Of a stretch of DNA of 64,000 nt, positions 12,037 through 22,259 are shown piece after piece. Made by a program: the position numbers and the translations under genes. Origin of the DNA: Agrocybe praecox (Eukaryota; Basidiomycota; Agaricomycetes; Agaricales; Agrocybaceae); contig OZ024845.1 of NCBI GenBank assembly GCA_964017145.1, forward strand, positions 2,108,001-2,172,000, in the 5' to 3' direction. The notes beneath the pieces were generated by a model. That model was given only the letters and a program-made list of their open reading frames with translations, ran no database searches and was not told the DNA's origin. Within the stretch, counting starts at the first letter, position 1. Every line of letters begins with the position of its first letter.

Positions 12037-12844
12037 GATATAGTCTGAAGGTTTGATCTGTCTGAGCTGATTTTATTCATAAAAGTTCTCAGTGTAAAAA
12101 TTCTCGGACGCTATTTCTTCGGCGTACAACGGGACAATGAATTTCTTGAGTATAATTGATCACAATTCCTATGATCGTGTACGTGTAGTACTCAGAGACT
12201 ATGTTTTGTTAGATTCTTCAAACATGTTGGTGTTGGCTTGGGCGTGCAGCAAGCGTGCAGAGGAGTAAGAGACAGTTATTCGAGGATAAATAACCGTCAA
12301 TAACGCGTGACTTTGTCGGACTGTGAATCACGGCCCGGACTCAGCGGGTGCTATTGGGACGTAAAACGATGTGCAAAAGCGTCGGGAGTTGCACAATCAG
12401 GTTTACAGACATTAGAATTTTCCCTTTTTCTCTATAAATTTGCATCTGAGTAACGTAGCATGTCTTTATTGTGATAAGTATTTCTGTGTCCGTTGCACTG
12501 CGAGCCACGCACAATTCCAATATTTATTATTATACAGCACTTATCACGATAGTTTTGTATCTCTACCCTGCTTTGCATCCTGTAATTTGTCGCTAAGCTT
12601 GATACCGCTCGTCGATTGTTCAACAAGCCCGACGTCATTGCTTGAACTGCTAACATCGTCTGGCTTTAACGGCATATCTATGCCTGATTGAACTTCTCTG
12701 GACCATGCCGAGTTTGACTGTGCTCCATATCCTCCAGAAGAAGTTGCTATACGTTGTAGGTTAATTCCATCAGTCATTGGCGGGGCGAGCCAACCGACTC
12801 AGTGCTAATAATCGATAACTCACGATCTTTAGGACCTGTTGGGT

Positions 12845-12875
12845 ATACCGTTTGCGGCTGGGGTCAGGTCTGTAT
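12845..12875 (+). repeat. Left terminal inverted repeat
   Basis: 31 bp, starts ATACCGTTTGCGGCTGG, exact reverse complement of 16215-16245. The target duplication GGGT lies directly outside it at 12841-12844. Confidence 0.9.
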
Positions 12876-13395
12876 ATGGTAAGAGATGTCAGTTTTGACA
12901 GGTGTTAGGGGACCTAATTGATGGGTTGGTACCCCTTCTCGCCATTTTTTATTGAGCGTGACAGCAATGCAAGGCTCAAGCAACTACTCGGCTCTCATGT
13001 TTTATACACTGTTCGGCAATCCGGCATACCCTCATTTGTTTGTCAGATATATCATGTGACGGGATCAACAGACTTTGATGGCATTTCGTCGAATTCCGAT
13101 ATTCACTATGTTACATGTTCTATCATCTTTTGCGTGCTCGCCCTCTCCGAGCCTCTCGTCTCATGAAATTCAGGTCGAATGGTGCCTAATCACTATCCTC
13201 CATCATTTCCTTCACTCGAGGCTCGAGCACAACGGGTCCAATACTCACTGAACAAACACATGTTCTCGACTTCTCGACGGAAGTCAATATCGTATATTAC
13301 TCATTTATTTTCGAAGCCAGATTTTTTTCTCTGAGAATGATCTCACACAGCTGCCAGCACATGTGTACCTTCAAAGTGTGCATAATATTTCTATT

Positions 13396-13698
13396 GAGCG
13401 GTCATGGCGGCATCTTCGTGTCGACTTCGGCGACAACGCCGTTTTGGAGTACCAAAAAGGCTTGTTTGATGGTGTATTCCGATCTGAGATTCCGTTACAT
13501 GTGTACGCAAATTTCGTTGTGATTCTTGTGCCCTAACATTGCTTATTGTGTAATATTTAGGAAGTTGAGCAAGTGGTTGTGGGCGAAGGTTTTACAGCTC
13601 GAGTTGGATAGCTTTATGGCCAAGCGTAATGCCCACAAGTCTCGCAAAGATAACGAGAAGGTTGGTCCTTCTGGATGCTCTCGGGATACTGTGATATG
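13396..13698 (+). pseudogene. Integrase-core remnant inside the TIR element
   Basis: A reading frame with IERSWRHLRVDFGDNAVLEYQ (first residues from about 13396) continues after an intron-like gap (about 13500-13560) with KLSKWLWAKVLQLELDSF and then RKDNEKVGPSGCSRD, ending in an in-frame TGA at about 13696. This resembles the C-terminal part of the integrase-core proteins common in Agaricomycetes. The upstream DDE residues are not found in 12.9-13.4 kb. It may be the decayed transposase of the element or a captured piece. Recognition is from the pattern only. Confidence 0.55.
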
Positions 13699-15321
13699 AG
13701 CCTTGGGTCGTATCGCCCAAAAGCCTCCTCAGTATCCAAGGCCTCCTCCAATTCAGTAGGTCAATCCAAGCCTAAAAGGGCACGGACAGCTGGAAGTACC
13801 TCCAGCGCACGCGAATTCGAGTTTGCTGTCCCCAAAGTACCGGAGACAGCTGGAAGCATCTCCAGCGCGCGTAAATTCGAGTTCGAGTTTGCTGTCCCCA
13901 AAGTACCGGAGACGGCTGGAGGCACCTTCAGTGCACGCAAATTCGAATTTGCTGTTCCCAAAGTACCGGAAAACCATCAACAAATAAGTGGAAGACCAAG
14001 CGCAACCGTCCGTCCAAGTGCGACTATGCCAGAAAGTGCGGCAGCTCGCCCAAGTGCAACTATTCGTCCAAGTGCAGTTAGGCAGTCGGAGACCACAACC
14101 CCTCGTCAAAGTGCAATTATGCGCAGTGCATTCAAAGATCCCCCGGTGGGGATGCCCTCTAAATTGGCTCCAGGCGCTTCAGTGCCTAGGTGGACAAGAG
14201 ATATCGACCTCATTACCCTCCCTTTCTTCCGGACAGATGCATCGTACTCATTCGAAAATGGTTTAAAGGTTGATTTCGAAGTCAAATCAATTGCCGATGA
14301 AATTAGGGTGGCCGTAAACTGTGTAGGAAAACAAGACGATGGATACATTGGGGAGGGTCTTACCAAACGGGGTATTTATGTGAGTGAATAATTATTTTTA
14401 ATGTTCTGCGTTATTGAAGCTACTCTTAGGCACGGTTTATGGGACGTGAATATGTTCTTACTCAACCCATAAATAACGGCTTGACGGATGAGGAAGTTGA
14501 GAAAATGTTACGAGCCGAATATGCACTTCTATGCATAGGACATAAGCTGCAGCGGGAGTTTTCTCGCCATGCGCTAGAGGCCGGTGTTCTTAGTATTCCA
14601 AGTAGGTAATCCCTTCTCGAATATCAACACATATTGAACTCCTTTTTTGCCAGAGTTTTATTTCAATTTCAAAGGTTCCTTTATGGGCCGCTTCACTCGG
14701 GACTCGGGACACCATCTTACCCATAGCCCATTTATTGCAATACCTTTGTTGCCTTGCGGTAATTTGGATCAAGGCATCCGCAAATTTACGGGAAACAATA
14801 AATTTGGAAAGCCGGAGGACCATCTTGCGAAGGCAGTACATGCATTTGCACATTTCACCGCTGTCTATACCAAATGTTTCATTCTATTCTGTGACCTGCA
14901 AGGTAATAAGTATACCGATTCATGAATTTTGAAATGTGATCATCTCAACTCACACTTTTGTTTGAAGGAATGTTTGACCGCGACCGAGTCATGTGTTTAA
15001 TCGATCCACAGGCCCATACGTAAGTGTCGACTTGAATTATTCTCATGATATCTTATCCCGACATCTCAATTTATACCTACTACCTGCAGAAGCGCAGGTG
15101 TTGTGGCCCATAATAGCTGTGCTGAGTACTGGGATGGTGGGCACTCAAAAATTAAGGAGCTACTTCAAGAACATGAGGTCGTATGCGTGGACAACTGGAT
15201 TTGCAAGGCACTCGATTTACTCAATCCTATCATAGAAGAAGTATCCGAAGACGACGTATTAAGCAAGAAGCGTGAGGATTCAAACCTCCAGAAGAGAAAG
15301 CAGGCAGACGTAGAGTCGTAA
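13696..15321 (+). CDS. Alpha-kinase (atypical protein kinase) gene within the TIR element
   Basis: Five exons (13696-14379, 14430-14601, 14654-14902, 14968-15019, 15090-15321) join in phase to 462 residues. The N-terminal third is low complexity, with three tandem 20-22-residue repeats (TAGSTSSAREFEFAVPKVPE type) and RPSA repeats. The second half matches the alpha-kinase catalytic domain (MHCK/eEF2K type): KFTGN, AVHAFAHFT, FCDLQG and LIDPQAHTS, which is the metal- and nucleotide-binding end of that fold. No stop or frameshift is seen, so it may be functional. The start is taken at 13696 because the upstream 7 residues overlap the integrase remnant. Substrate unknown. Confidence 0.83.
13786..13971 (+). 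repeat. Coding tandem repeat, three units of 60/66/60 bp
   Basis: Units at 13786-13845, 13846-13911 and 13912-13971, each ending GTACCGGAG or GTACCGGAA. The middle unit has an extra GAGTTC. The repeat lies in the low-complexity N-terminal part of the alpha-kinase gene and keeps the frame. Confidence 0.9.
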
Positions 15322-16214
15322 CTTCATTATTGACTACCAACCCTTTGCTTGCCGTCGCTTTTATTGATAATTTTTTGGACTCTTTCTAATGTATTCTTGA
15401 TGTAAACGTATGCAATTGGTATACAATCTGATTCTCTGAATGAATTGGCATTCATCGAATCATGCCCCGTTGTCTGGCTTCCACTATTCATCTTCAAAGC
15501 CGGCGGATCGAGCGACGAACTAGAATCAAATTCGACTGTCTGCCCAGATGAAGCGGTATATATACCGAGTATTAGTACTTGACTCAAACCCAAGTCCCAG
15601 TCTCGGGTCAATTGTACTTCATTATGCAGGCCAACTCTCTTCCTTTGCTCAGTCCAGCGCCATATCTTGCTTCAGTCTATAACCAGTCCATTGAGCAAGC
15701 ATGGAAGACCATGTGGAAGAACTCTCAGAACAAAACTACGACATATAAGCGCATCGAGACTCTTGAACCCACTGGAGGAGGAAACAGTGTATGTTAATTC
15801 CTGTCAGGCTTGTTTCAACCCGTAGACTAGCGGCTGACATTACTCTAAATGCTCAGCCTCACGGTCATCTCAAGAGGTTGCGAAACAAACCTCGTGAGTC
15901 ACGCAGGACTCAGCTTCAACACACAAGTCGCACAATGTCCCACCGTTGAAACTTAATGGCACACGGCCCACGGACAACTTCACCGTACTACCTAGTCAGT
16001 AGATGATAAGTCTACTTTTTGATATGTAAAGTACTGTATGTTTGCCTCCAAAAACATACATGCATGAAGATATCTATGTTTGGCTGGAGACTTACTTAAG
16101 TTATACATAATAGTATATAATATACTTGAAAAGGTGAGCGTGTAATACGGTAGGTCACTGGTAGTCACACAAAAGAGGACCCCATCATTCAAAGAAGTCA
16201 ACGTCTGATCTCGG
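15322..16214. other. 3' part of the TIR element, no clear gene
   Basis: About 900 bases between the alpha-kinase stop and the right terminal repeat. A small open frame at 15624-15797 (QSIEQAWKTMWKNSQNKTTT) is not recognised and might be an exon of an unknown gene. The rest is A+T-rich without coding signal that I can support. Confidence 0.4.
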
Positions 16215-16245
16215 ATACAGACCTGACCCCAGCCGCAAACGGTAT
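16215..16245 (-). repeat. Right terminal inverted repeat
   Basis: 31 bp ending CAAACGGTAT, exact reverse complement of 12845-12875. The second GGGT copy follows at 16246-16249. Confidence 0.9.
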
Positions 16246-16814
16246 GGGTATCCCCTTTGTATAGCGGCTGCTCCGGATCCTTTACCCCTTCCACCGCCCA
16301 CTTGGTCAGGGTCTGGCTTATTCATGCTGACAGCTAGAAGATCGTTATTAGATGCGCATCATAACCCCCTTATAACGGAAGAAACTCGAAGAACTTACGA
16401 TCAGGATGACTCATTTGCTTGTGTGAGTGTTAGTGTCAGTGAGATGAGATTAAGGAGGCGTGAATATGTCAAGTGCAAGGTCAATTGGAGACGTTCCCGA
16501 GTCGCGATCCTTAGAGTATTATGAGGTCGTGATGGAATCTTGACGTCATTATACAGCCAGATCAGGCAGTGACTTAAAGGGCTGTTGGGAAAACGGCATG
16601 GCTGATTGAAACACGCCGAAACTGACTGGAACAAATTTAAACTCTTTAATGGCACACCGATACAATCGTCTTCCATTTCGGATCGTTCAGAATAACGCAT
16701 TTATATTGTGAGTTTGTCAAGGTGTTTTTAACTCGCGAATTCAAGTATGATGTATGTATATACTACGAATTCTTCGGCGAAAGTACTACTAAGTAGTTAT
16801 AAGTCTGAGGCTCT

Positions 16815-17369
16815 CTACAAGTTGAGGTTGACTGGGGTGCATCCAAGTGCGACGAGACCATCTATAGTACAATAGTATACACATTGAGTACATAGAGAGC
16901 GTGAAGAGAGGTATTCAAAACTCACTGAAGCTATTGTTGCTGCAGCAAACGGGCTGTGCGGAGCTACAAAGTGTCGATGTAGTTGTCAGTAAGTGATTTG
17001 AAGGCAGTGGTGTTACTGGAGAAATGACTCACCAGGAGTTTCCTCCGACTCCAATGGCAGTGATGGGGCTGCAGGTCGCACCAATCAAGCCGGTGACGCT
17101 GCCTATAGGGATGCCTAGGAGGGTGAGGAGACCAAGAATGGCGTTGCTGGAGTTGCTGGCGGTCTGTGCGCTGTTACCTGTAGGGAAGAATATTATTGAG
17201 TTATCTTCTCCGCTTGTTCAAGAGAGTGTGGGTACTAACAGCATTGGAGGTCTCCAGTGTTGCATTGGCTAGCAGGGGTGGCAGGTGGGGAGCTGGTCCT
17301 GCGAACAGGAGCAACTGTGGCAGCAGCAAGGGTAGCGAAGGCGAGAGCAGAGATGAGAGTGAATTGCAT
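16815..17369 (-). CDS. Class I hydrophobin (left-arm copy)
   Basis: Four exons (17369-17240, 17177-17033, 16963-16926, 16861-16815) encode 119 residues. A signal peptide (MQFTLISALAFATLAAA) is followed by eight cysteines in the pattern C-X6-CC-X34-C-X12-C-X5-CC-X12-C, which is that of class I hydrophobins. These are small secreted proteins that assemble into amphipathic rodlet films on aerial hyphae and fruit bodies. Exon sizes are identical to those of the right-arm copy at 19613. A TATAAAA box lies at 17455-17449, about 80 nt upstream. The two genes diverge from each other across 2.2 kb. Confidence 0.95.
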
Positions 17370-17448
17370 GTTGAATAAGAAGACTTGTGGTATTTTGAAC
17401 TTTGGTTAGTGGTTCGAATGAATGATAGAATTAGAAGGGACTCTTACC

Positions 17449-17455
17449 TTTTATA
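17449..17455 (-). promoter_or_regulatory. TATA box of the left hydrophobin
   Basis: TATAAAA on the minus strand, about 80 nt before the ATG at 17369. It lies in a block (ATCGATAAAGGTATAAAAGG) conserved in the right-arm copy. Confidence 0.7.
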
Positions 17456-17640
17456 CCTTTATCGATCGTAGGGTAGAGCGTCATAATTTATGAACGAACA
17501 ACCTTTAGAGGGTCGTCGGCGTCACCATTTTTTGTTTGACTCTTCTCAATTTCGGTGATGAAGGATGTGCGGAAGTGCTACATCGTAGTGGAGTACAAGT
17601 CAAAGCGGAGTGTCGACAAAGGTGCAAACTCCGACCACGT

Positions 17641-19379
17641 GATGTTTTGATGTACAATTTTTGGCGATTCCGTTGCTCTTTCTTCCATTCCTTCATCATC
17701 ATCCTTCACCATTGCGCCTGCTTTGCCTCAAACGTCAATTTTACGGAGATATAGTGCTTGCTGGTCATCATCACCAAGACCACTGTGTCATCTGCTGGAT
17801 AATCGGGAGCATTTCGTCTGGGGGGGACCGGGATTCATGGACATGAACGATAATTGGTAAGATATGTGCTACTATTGCTATTTGCCTTTTCTTGCTTCCA
17901 CGAACTAATCAGGATGTAAGGGGATGTATTAGTAGGCAGTACATTTGCCCTTGACAGATACAGGTGTGGCCCTCTAACCTAAATTGAGGTTATTCATGAG
18001 TCGGTGAGTAAGAACGGGTATTTGGGCCTCGAAAACGTGTACTAAAATGATTTTTATGCTATGCTTTTCGCAGGTATGTTCAATAATTATTGTCTTTTTG
18101 TCAATGGTGGTGTACGCGACGAAGGAAGTAGATGTTTGCAGGCATATTTTAGGTGAGAGGGCAGTTATTTTTTAGGTAGCGGTTTTCAAGGAAAGCGGAT
18201 TTTATCAACATTTATGATTCAGTTTAGTATCTGTACGTTATATTTGTAGTCTAGAATGTGAATGTGTATATAATACACAATAAAAATGATTTTCTCTACG
18301 CGCAAGTCCTTGCAAGCGTTTCCCAAGTATCTATGTATTGGTCTAATGTAATGTGCTTGGGGTGATTTGGTGTCGTTGGCGGCAGTCTAGGATCCGGCTT
18401 CTTTTTTTGGCCAAGTCAAAATATTTGGTGTGTTTGGCGTCGTTGGCATTACTTGGCATACTCGTCGGCCTTGGACAAGCGCGCCTACAAATCTGTGATC
18501 TTCCTGATGAAGGGTAGCGAAGGCGAGAGCAGAGATGAGAGTGAATTGCATGTTGAATGAGAAGACTTGTGGTATTTGAACTTTGGGTAGTTGTTCGAAT
18601 GAATAATATCAGTTGAAATCTCAAAGCTTTTATACATATCCGTATTTTATTTTATTTAACTGTATGATGTTTGGATGATGTCATGCTCTTCCCAATAGCG
18701 CCCGGAGGGGTCTATAAATATCTACATACTTGTCAAGACATTTACGTTTAGGCCCCTTCACCTGATGAAGATCATGTCCGGACATGGGAGAGTTTAGCTT
18801 ACGTTGAAACCAGCTGATGAAGATGTCGGCAGCGTCTGAGAGAATATGCTTTGTGATTGCACTCTCTTCGACGGACATTTATTGATGCATCAGCCACTAT
18901 TTTCTTCTGTGTGTTGCATCTCGGGAACTTTGAAATTGATATATGCATGCTCAAGCGGCGCCCATTTTCTTTTTTGGATGTATACGTCCCTTTCTTGCCA
19001 AGTAAATTAGGCTGTGGGCCGATGAAAATAGAGATCGGCGAACATTGTTCATCTTTTTCACGGCTCCGCTTTGACTTATGTTCCACGATGATTCGAAGCT
19101 TCCATTACAAGGGTTTAGAGAGGACAGCACAGATGCTGCCACATTCATGTATTCATTCTTTTTCTTTACACGTCCGTCAGGCCGTGTGTGCTAAAAATAG
19201 AGATCGGAGATCGTTTTTCATCTTTTATAAGCCTTCGCTTTGACTTATGCTCCATGATGCATAGAGGTCTACACAAATGGTGAGAAATTTTGGTATTCAT
19301 TCTTTTTTTCCATATCCGTTGGGCTGTGTGTCGCTAAAAATAGAGATTTCTCACCTTTTTCAAAACTCCGCCTTGACTT
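17641..19379. other. Spacer of the inverted duplication
   Basis: This 1.7-kb centre of the inverted duplication separates the divergent hydrophobin genes. It holds a truncated third hydrophobin start (18513-18640) and degenerate tandem repeats reaching to 19401. The rest is A+T-rich, without a gene I can support. Confidence 0.6.
18513..18640 (-). pseudogene. Truncated hydrophobin 5' fragment
   Basis: Minus-strand bases from about 18640 down to 18513 match the 5' UTR and first coding bases of the two hydrophobin genes. The ATG is at 18551 and the frame gives MQFTLISALAFATL before similarity stops abruptly. Mature protein, cysteines and introns are missing. It is a third, broken copy with the same orientation as the left hydrophobin. 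Confidence 0.85.
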
Positions 19380-19401
19380 GTACTCCACTATGATATAGCA
19401 C
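19000..19401 (+). repeat. Three degenerate tandem repeats upstream of the right hydrophobin
   Basis: Units of about 85-95 bp begin near 19016, 19181 and 19319. Each contains (A)AAATAGAGAT, a T-rich TTTTTCA stretch, then CCGC/TTTGACTT and a TACTCCAC/ATGATG-like end, with spacers of 50-70 bp. Part of the last unit is also present in the left arm (17560-17640, minus strand). They may act in hydrophobin regulation or only mark repeated duplication. Confidence 0.65.
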
Positions 19402-19527
19402 TTCCGCACATCCTTCATCACAGAAATTCAGGGAAGTCAAACAGAAGTTGTGACGCCGATGACCCTCTGTCTCTCTAAACGTTGTTCGTTTATAAATCAT
19501 GACGCTCTACCCTACGATCGATAAAGG

Positions 19528-19534
19528 TATAAAA
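19528..19534 (+). promoter_or_regulatory. TATA box of the right hydrophobin
   Basis: TATAAAA, 85 nt before the ATG at 19613, in the block shared with the left-arm promoter. Confidence 0.7.
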
Positions 19535-19612
19535 GGTAAGAGTCCCTTCTAATTCTATCATTCATTCGAACCACTAACCAAAGTTCAAATACCACAAGTC
19601 TTCTTATTCAAT

Positions 19613-20170
19613 ATGCAATTCACTCTCATCTCTGCTCTCGCCTTCGCTACCCTTGCTGCTGCCACAGTTGCTCCTGTTCGCAGGACCGGCTCCCCCCCTG
19701 CCACCCCTGCTAGCCAATGTAACACCGGGGACCTCCAATGCTGTTAGTACCCTCGCTCTCTTGCGCAAGCGGAACAAATAACTCATTTTCTTTTGCCTAC
19801 AGGTAACAGCGCACAGACCACCAGCACCTCCAGCAACGCCATTCTTGGTCTCCTTACTCTCCTAGGCATCCCTATAGGTAGCGTCACCGGCTTGTTTGGT
19901 GCAACATGTTCTCCCCTCACTGTTATTGGTGCTGCCGGAGGCTCCTGGTGAGTTATATACCTTGTATTTTACTGTCTTAAATCGCTCTCTGACAACCACA
20001 TCGACATTTTGTAGCTCCCAACAGCCCGTTTGCTGCAGCAACAATACCTTTAGTGAGTTTTATTCTTCTTCTGCTCTCGCTATCCCTCTCCACGTGCTCA
20101 ATGTGTATACTATTGTGCTATAGATGGTGTCGTTGCACTTGGATGCACCCCGGTCAACGTCAACTTGTAG
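19613..20170 (+). CDS. Class I hydrophobin (right-arm copy)
   Basis: Four exons (19613-19742, 19803-19947, 20015-20052, 20124-20170), in phase, 119 residues. The signal peptide is the same as in the left copy, and the eight cysteines follow C-X6-CC-X34-C-X12-C-X5-CC-X12-C. Differences from the left copy are conservative and lie mostly in the loops (for example GAAGGSC against GVGGNSC before the fifth cysteine block). Role as for the left copy: a surface-coating secreted protein. Both copies look intact, so they may be expressed at different stages. Confidence 0.95.
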
Positions 20171-20543
20171 AGAGCCTCAGACTTATAACTACTTAGTAGT
20201 ACTTTCGCCGAAGAATTCGTAGTATGTACATACGTCATACTTGAATTCGCGAGTTAAAAACATCTTGAAAAACTCACAATATAAACACGTTATTCTGAAC
20301 GATCCGAAGTCGAAGATGATTGTATCCTGTGTACCTTTAAAAGTTTGAATTAGTTTCGGCATGAGTATTTCAATCAGACACGACGCTTTCCCACAGCCCT
20401 TGTCACTGCCTGATCTGGTTGTATAATGACGTCAATATTCCATCACGACCTCATAATAAGGAGCGCGACTCGGGAAAGTCTCTTGACCTTGTACTTGACC
20501 TATTTACACCTTAATCTCATCTCACTAACAATCACACAAACAA

Positions 20544-21030
20544 ATGAGTTTGCGAAGTGAACCCACCATCACACCAGAGCATCCTGATCGTAAGTTCTTT
20601 CTTCCGTTACAAAGCGGCTGCTATGATGCTAATAATGATCTTCTAGCTGTCAGCCGAAATCAGCCAGACTCTGACGAAGTGGACAGTGGAAGGGGTAAAG
20701 CATCCGGCGCAGCGATTATGCAAGGGAAATTCCCAACAAGTCCTAAAGATTGTGAGTTACCAATTAGTAGCACTGGGTCGGTTGGCACGCCCACTAACCT
20801 ACAACGCCTACGATATGGTAGCAACTTCCTCGGGAGGATATGGAAGCCAGACAGACTCGGCATGGTCTAGGAAGGTTCAGTCAGGAATAGATATGCCGTT
20901 AAAGCCAGACGATGTTAGCAGTTCGGACAATGACGCGGACGCCGGGCTTATTGAACAATCGACGAGTGGTACCAGGATCAGCGACGAGTTGCAAGATGCG
21001 AAGCAGGGTAGAGATATAAAGCTATCGTGA
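20544..21030 (+). CDS. Small unknown acidic/Ser-rich protein (intact copy)
   Basis: Three exons (20544-20589, 20647-20751, 20822-21030) join in phase to 119 residues. The protein is hydrophilic, rich in Ser, Asp, Gly and Pro, with no signal peptide or membrane segment. A conserved core (AWSRKVQSGIDMPLKPDD) is also kept in the interrupted left-arm copy, which supports its being coding. I do not recognise a family. It lies downstream of, and in the same orientation as, the right hydrophobin and was duplicated with it. Confidence 0.6.
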
Positions 21031-21383
21031 TAAATGCTGTATAATATTGGAATTGTGCGTGGCTCGTGTAACGGACCCAGGAATACTTGCATAATCACAA
21101 TAAAGACATACTACGCTACTCAGATGCAAATTCATGAAGAAAAAGAGACAAAAGCAATATCTGTAGAGCTGATTGTGCAACTCCCATAGTACTAGTAGAG
21201 CACTAGTAGAGTACGGATTGCCAATAGCACCCACTGCTGACTCCGGGCCGTGATTCACACTCCGACATAGCCACGCGTTATTGACGGTTGTTTATCCCGG
21301 AATAATCGTCTCTTGCACGCGTCCTTGTACTTACTCCTTCACTCAACCCTCACTAAACTCCACCACCAACATCCAACACCAAC

Positions 21384-21978
21384 ATGTCTGAAGAATCCAA
21401 CAAAACAGAAGCTACCACACGCGTAAACTCAAAACGTCTCGCCGACTACATAAGCCAGACCGTGCGCCTGCCATGTAAAGTCCTCAAAGTGCGTTGATTT
21501 ACTTTTAATATCCCTCCTTCGCCTTCGTTGCTGAATTGCTGAACGAACGCGTATCTAGTTCGATGGTGCAGGTGTCATCGTAGAAGCTTCCGATGGTGGA
21601 CAGGTATCTGTGACTACGCCGATAAATCCTGTATGTCATGTCCTGTCCCTTCCTCTGCTTCTGCTCCTTCTCCTTCGAATCATCTCAGCCACTGAACACC
21701 GACGATTTATCTATCTATATAGGCAACAGGCGAACCACCCGAACTCTCAGCATACATCGAGATCATCGGAAAAGTCGAAAATGCAACAAGCATCAAGACG
21801 CATGCGTGCATCAGCATGGGAGAAGATCTTGGTGCGTGTATTTGGTCTTGGTCGATACCTATCTATGCTTATGCTTGTGTATCTTTTGTCCTCACAACCC
21901 ACCCCAGATATGAAACTCGTGAACGACACCATCGAGCTCATCCACGATGGCAGGTTTTATCAGAAGATGTTCCGTTGA
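21384..21978 (+). CDS. RPA3: Replication protein A 14-kDa subunit (RPA3)
   Basis: Four exons (21384-21488, 21559-21630, 21723-21831, 21908-21978) encode 118 residues. The order VNSKRLADYISQTVRL, CKVLKFDG, VEASDGGQVSV, YIEIIGKV and then DMKLVNDTIELIHDGRF is that of the single OB-fold of RPA3/RPA14. This is the smallest subunit of the heterotrimeric single-strand DNA binding protein needed for replication and repair. Length fits the family. The gene starts just outside the inverted duplication. Confidence 0.93.
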
Positions 21979-22013
21979 TTTAGCTGTCTGGCTGGCTGCT
22001 CTTGGTCGATTCG

Positions 22014-22033
22014 ATTCGATTCGATTTTTTTTA
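22014..22033 (+). repeat. GATTC microsatellite
   Basis: Short run of the pentamer GATTC followed by a T tract, in the 3' flank of RPA3. Confidence 0.7.
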
Positions 22034-22259
22034 TTTCTTCACATCCGTTGCTTCATCTTTTTCTCGCTGTATCAAAAGCCCTTTCTAGCATCTGCTAATA
22101 TGTATTCTTATTCTTATCGTTGTTCTTCAATATCCAATATCTTCAAAATTCAGCAGAGAGTGACAATACCAAGTGCGATGTGAAGTACTGATAAATCCAG
22201 AACAATATTCCTCTTCCTCATGCAAAAAAAGAATCCAAATCCAACTTCACATTCACGTT

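Larger units (their letters stand above)
12845..16245 (+). mobile_element. 3.4-kb TIR element carrying an alpha-kinase gene
   Basis: The two ends are perfect 31-bp inverted repeats at 12845-12875 and 16215-16245, each beginning ATACCGTTTGCGG from the outside. They are flanked by direct copies of GGGT (12841-12844 and 16246-16249); the direct repeat can be read as GGGTAT if the element starts two bases later. Removing the element rebuilds a gene that matches the intact copy at 20.7 kb. Inside are an integrase-like remnant (13396-13698) and an alpha-kinase gene (13696-15321). No complete transposase is seen, so the element looks non-autonomous or to have captured a gene. I do not recognise the superfamily. 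Confidence 0.86.
12544..16414 (-). pseudogene. Small unknown gene split by a TIR element
   Basis: This is the left-arm copy of the gene at 20544-21030. Its 5' part (ATG at 16414, exons down to 16246) and 3' part (12844-12544) are separated by the 3.4-kb element. Across the break the sequence lines up with the intact copy: ...GTTGGG(T/A)AT..CCC on the minus complement. The 3' part still keeps the frame for a segment like SAWSREVQSGIDMPLKPDD. The first exon is 30 nt shorter than in the right-arm copy. The gene is therefore almost certainly non-functional here. Confidence 0.8.
12250..17640. repeat. Left arm of a large inverted duplication (interrupted)
   Basis: Read on the minus strand, this stretch matches the plus strand at about 19380-21325. 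Shared parts are the hydrophobin gene with promoter and 3' flank (16700-17640 with 19380-20300), the small unknown gene (12544-12844 plus 16246-16414 with 20544-21030), and the outer flank (about 12250-12480 with 21060-21320). A 3.4-kb element at 12845-16245 interrupts this arm only. Edges are by eye and may move by tens of bases. The arms are diverged (many substitutions and small indels), so the duplication is not very recent. Confidence 0.85.
19380..21325. repeat. Right arm of the inverted duplication
   Basis: Inverted match to 17640-12250 with the 3.4-kb element removed. It contains the hydrophobin at 19613, the intact small gene at 20544 and an outer flank with AATAACGCGTGACT/GCCACGCGTTATTG-type similarity around 21270-21290. 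The match ends just before the RPA3 gene at 21384. Confidence 0.85.

Noticed and set aside
15992..16294. Minus-strand frame with THTVCGWGQVCI as part of a protein
   Set aside because: That stretch is the terminal inverted repeat of the element, read as protein across the insertion joint.
17196..17378. Open frames opposite both hydrophobins (also 19604-19786)
   Set aside because: They are antisense to the hydrophobin signal-peptide exons and similar to each other only because the genes are paralogous.
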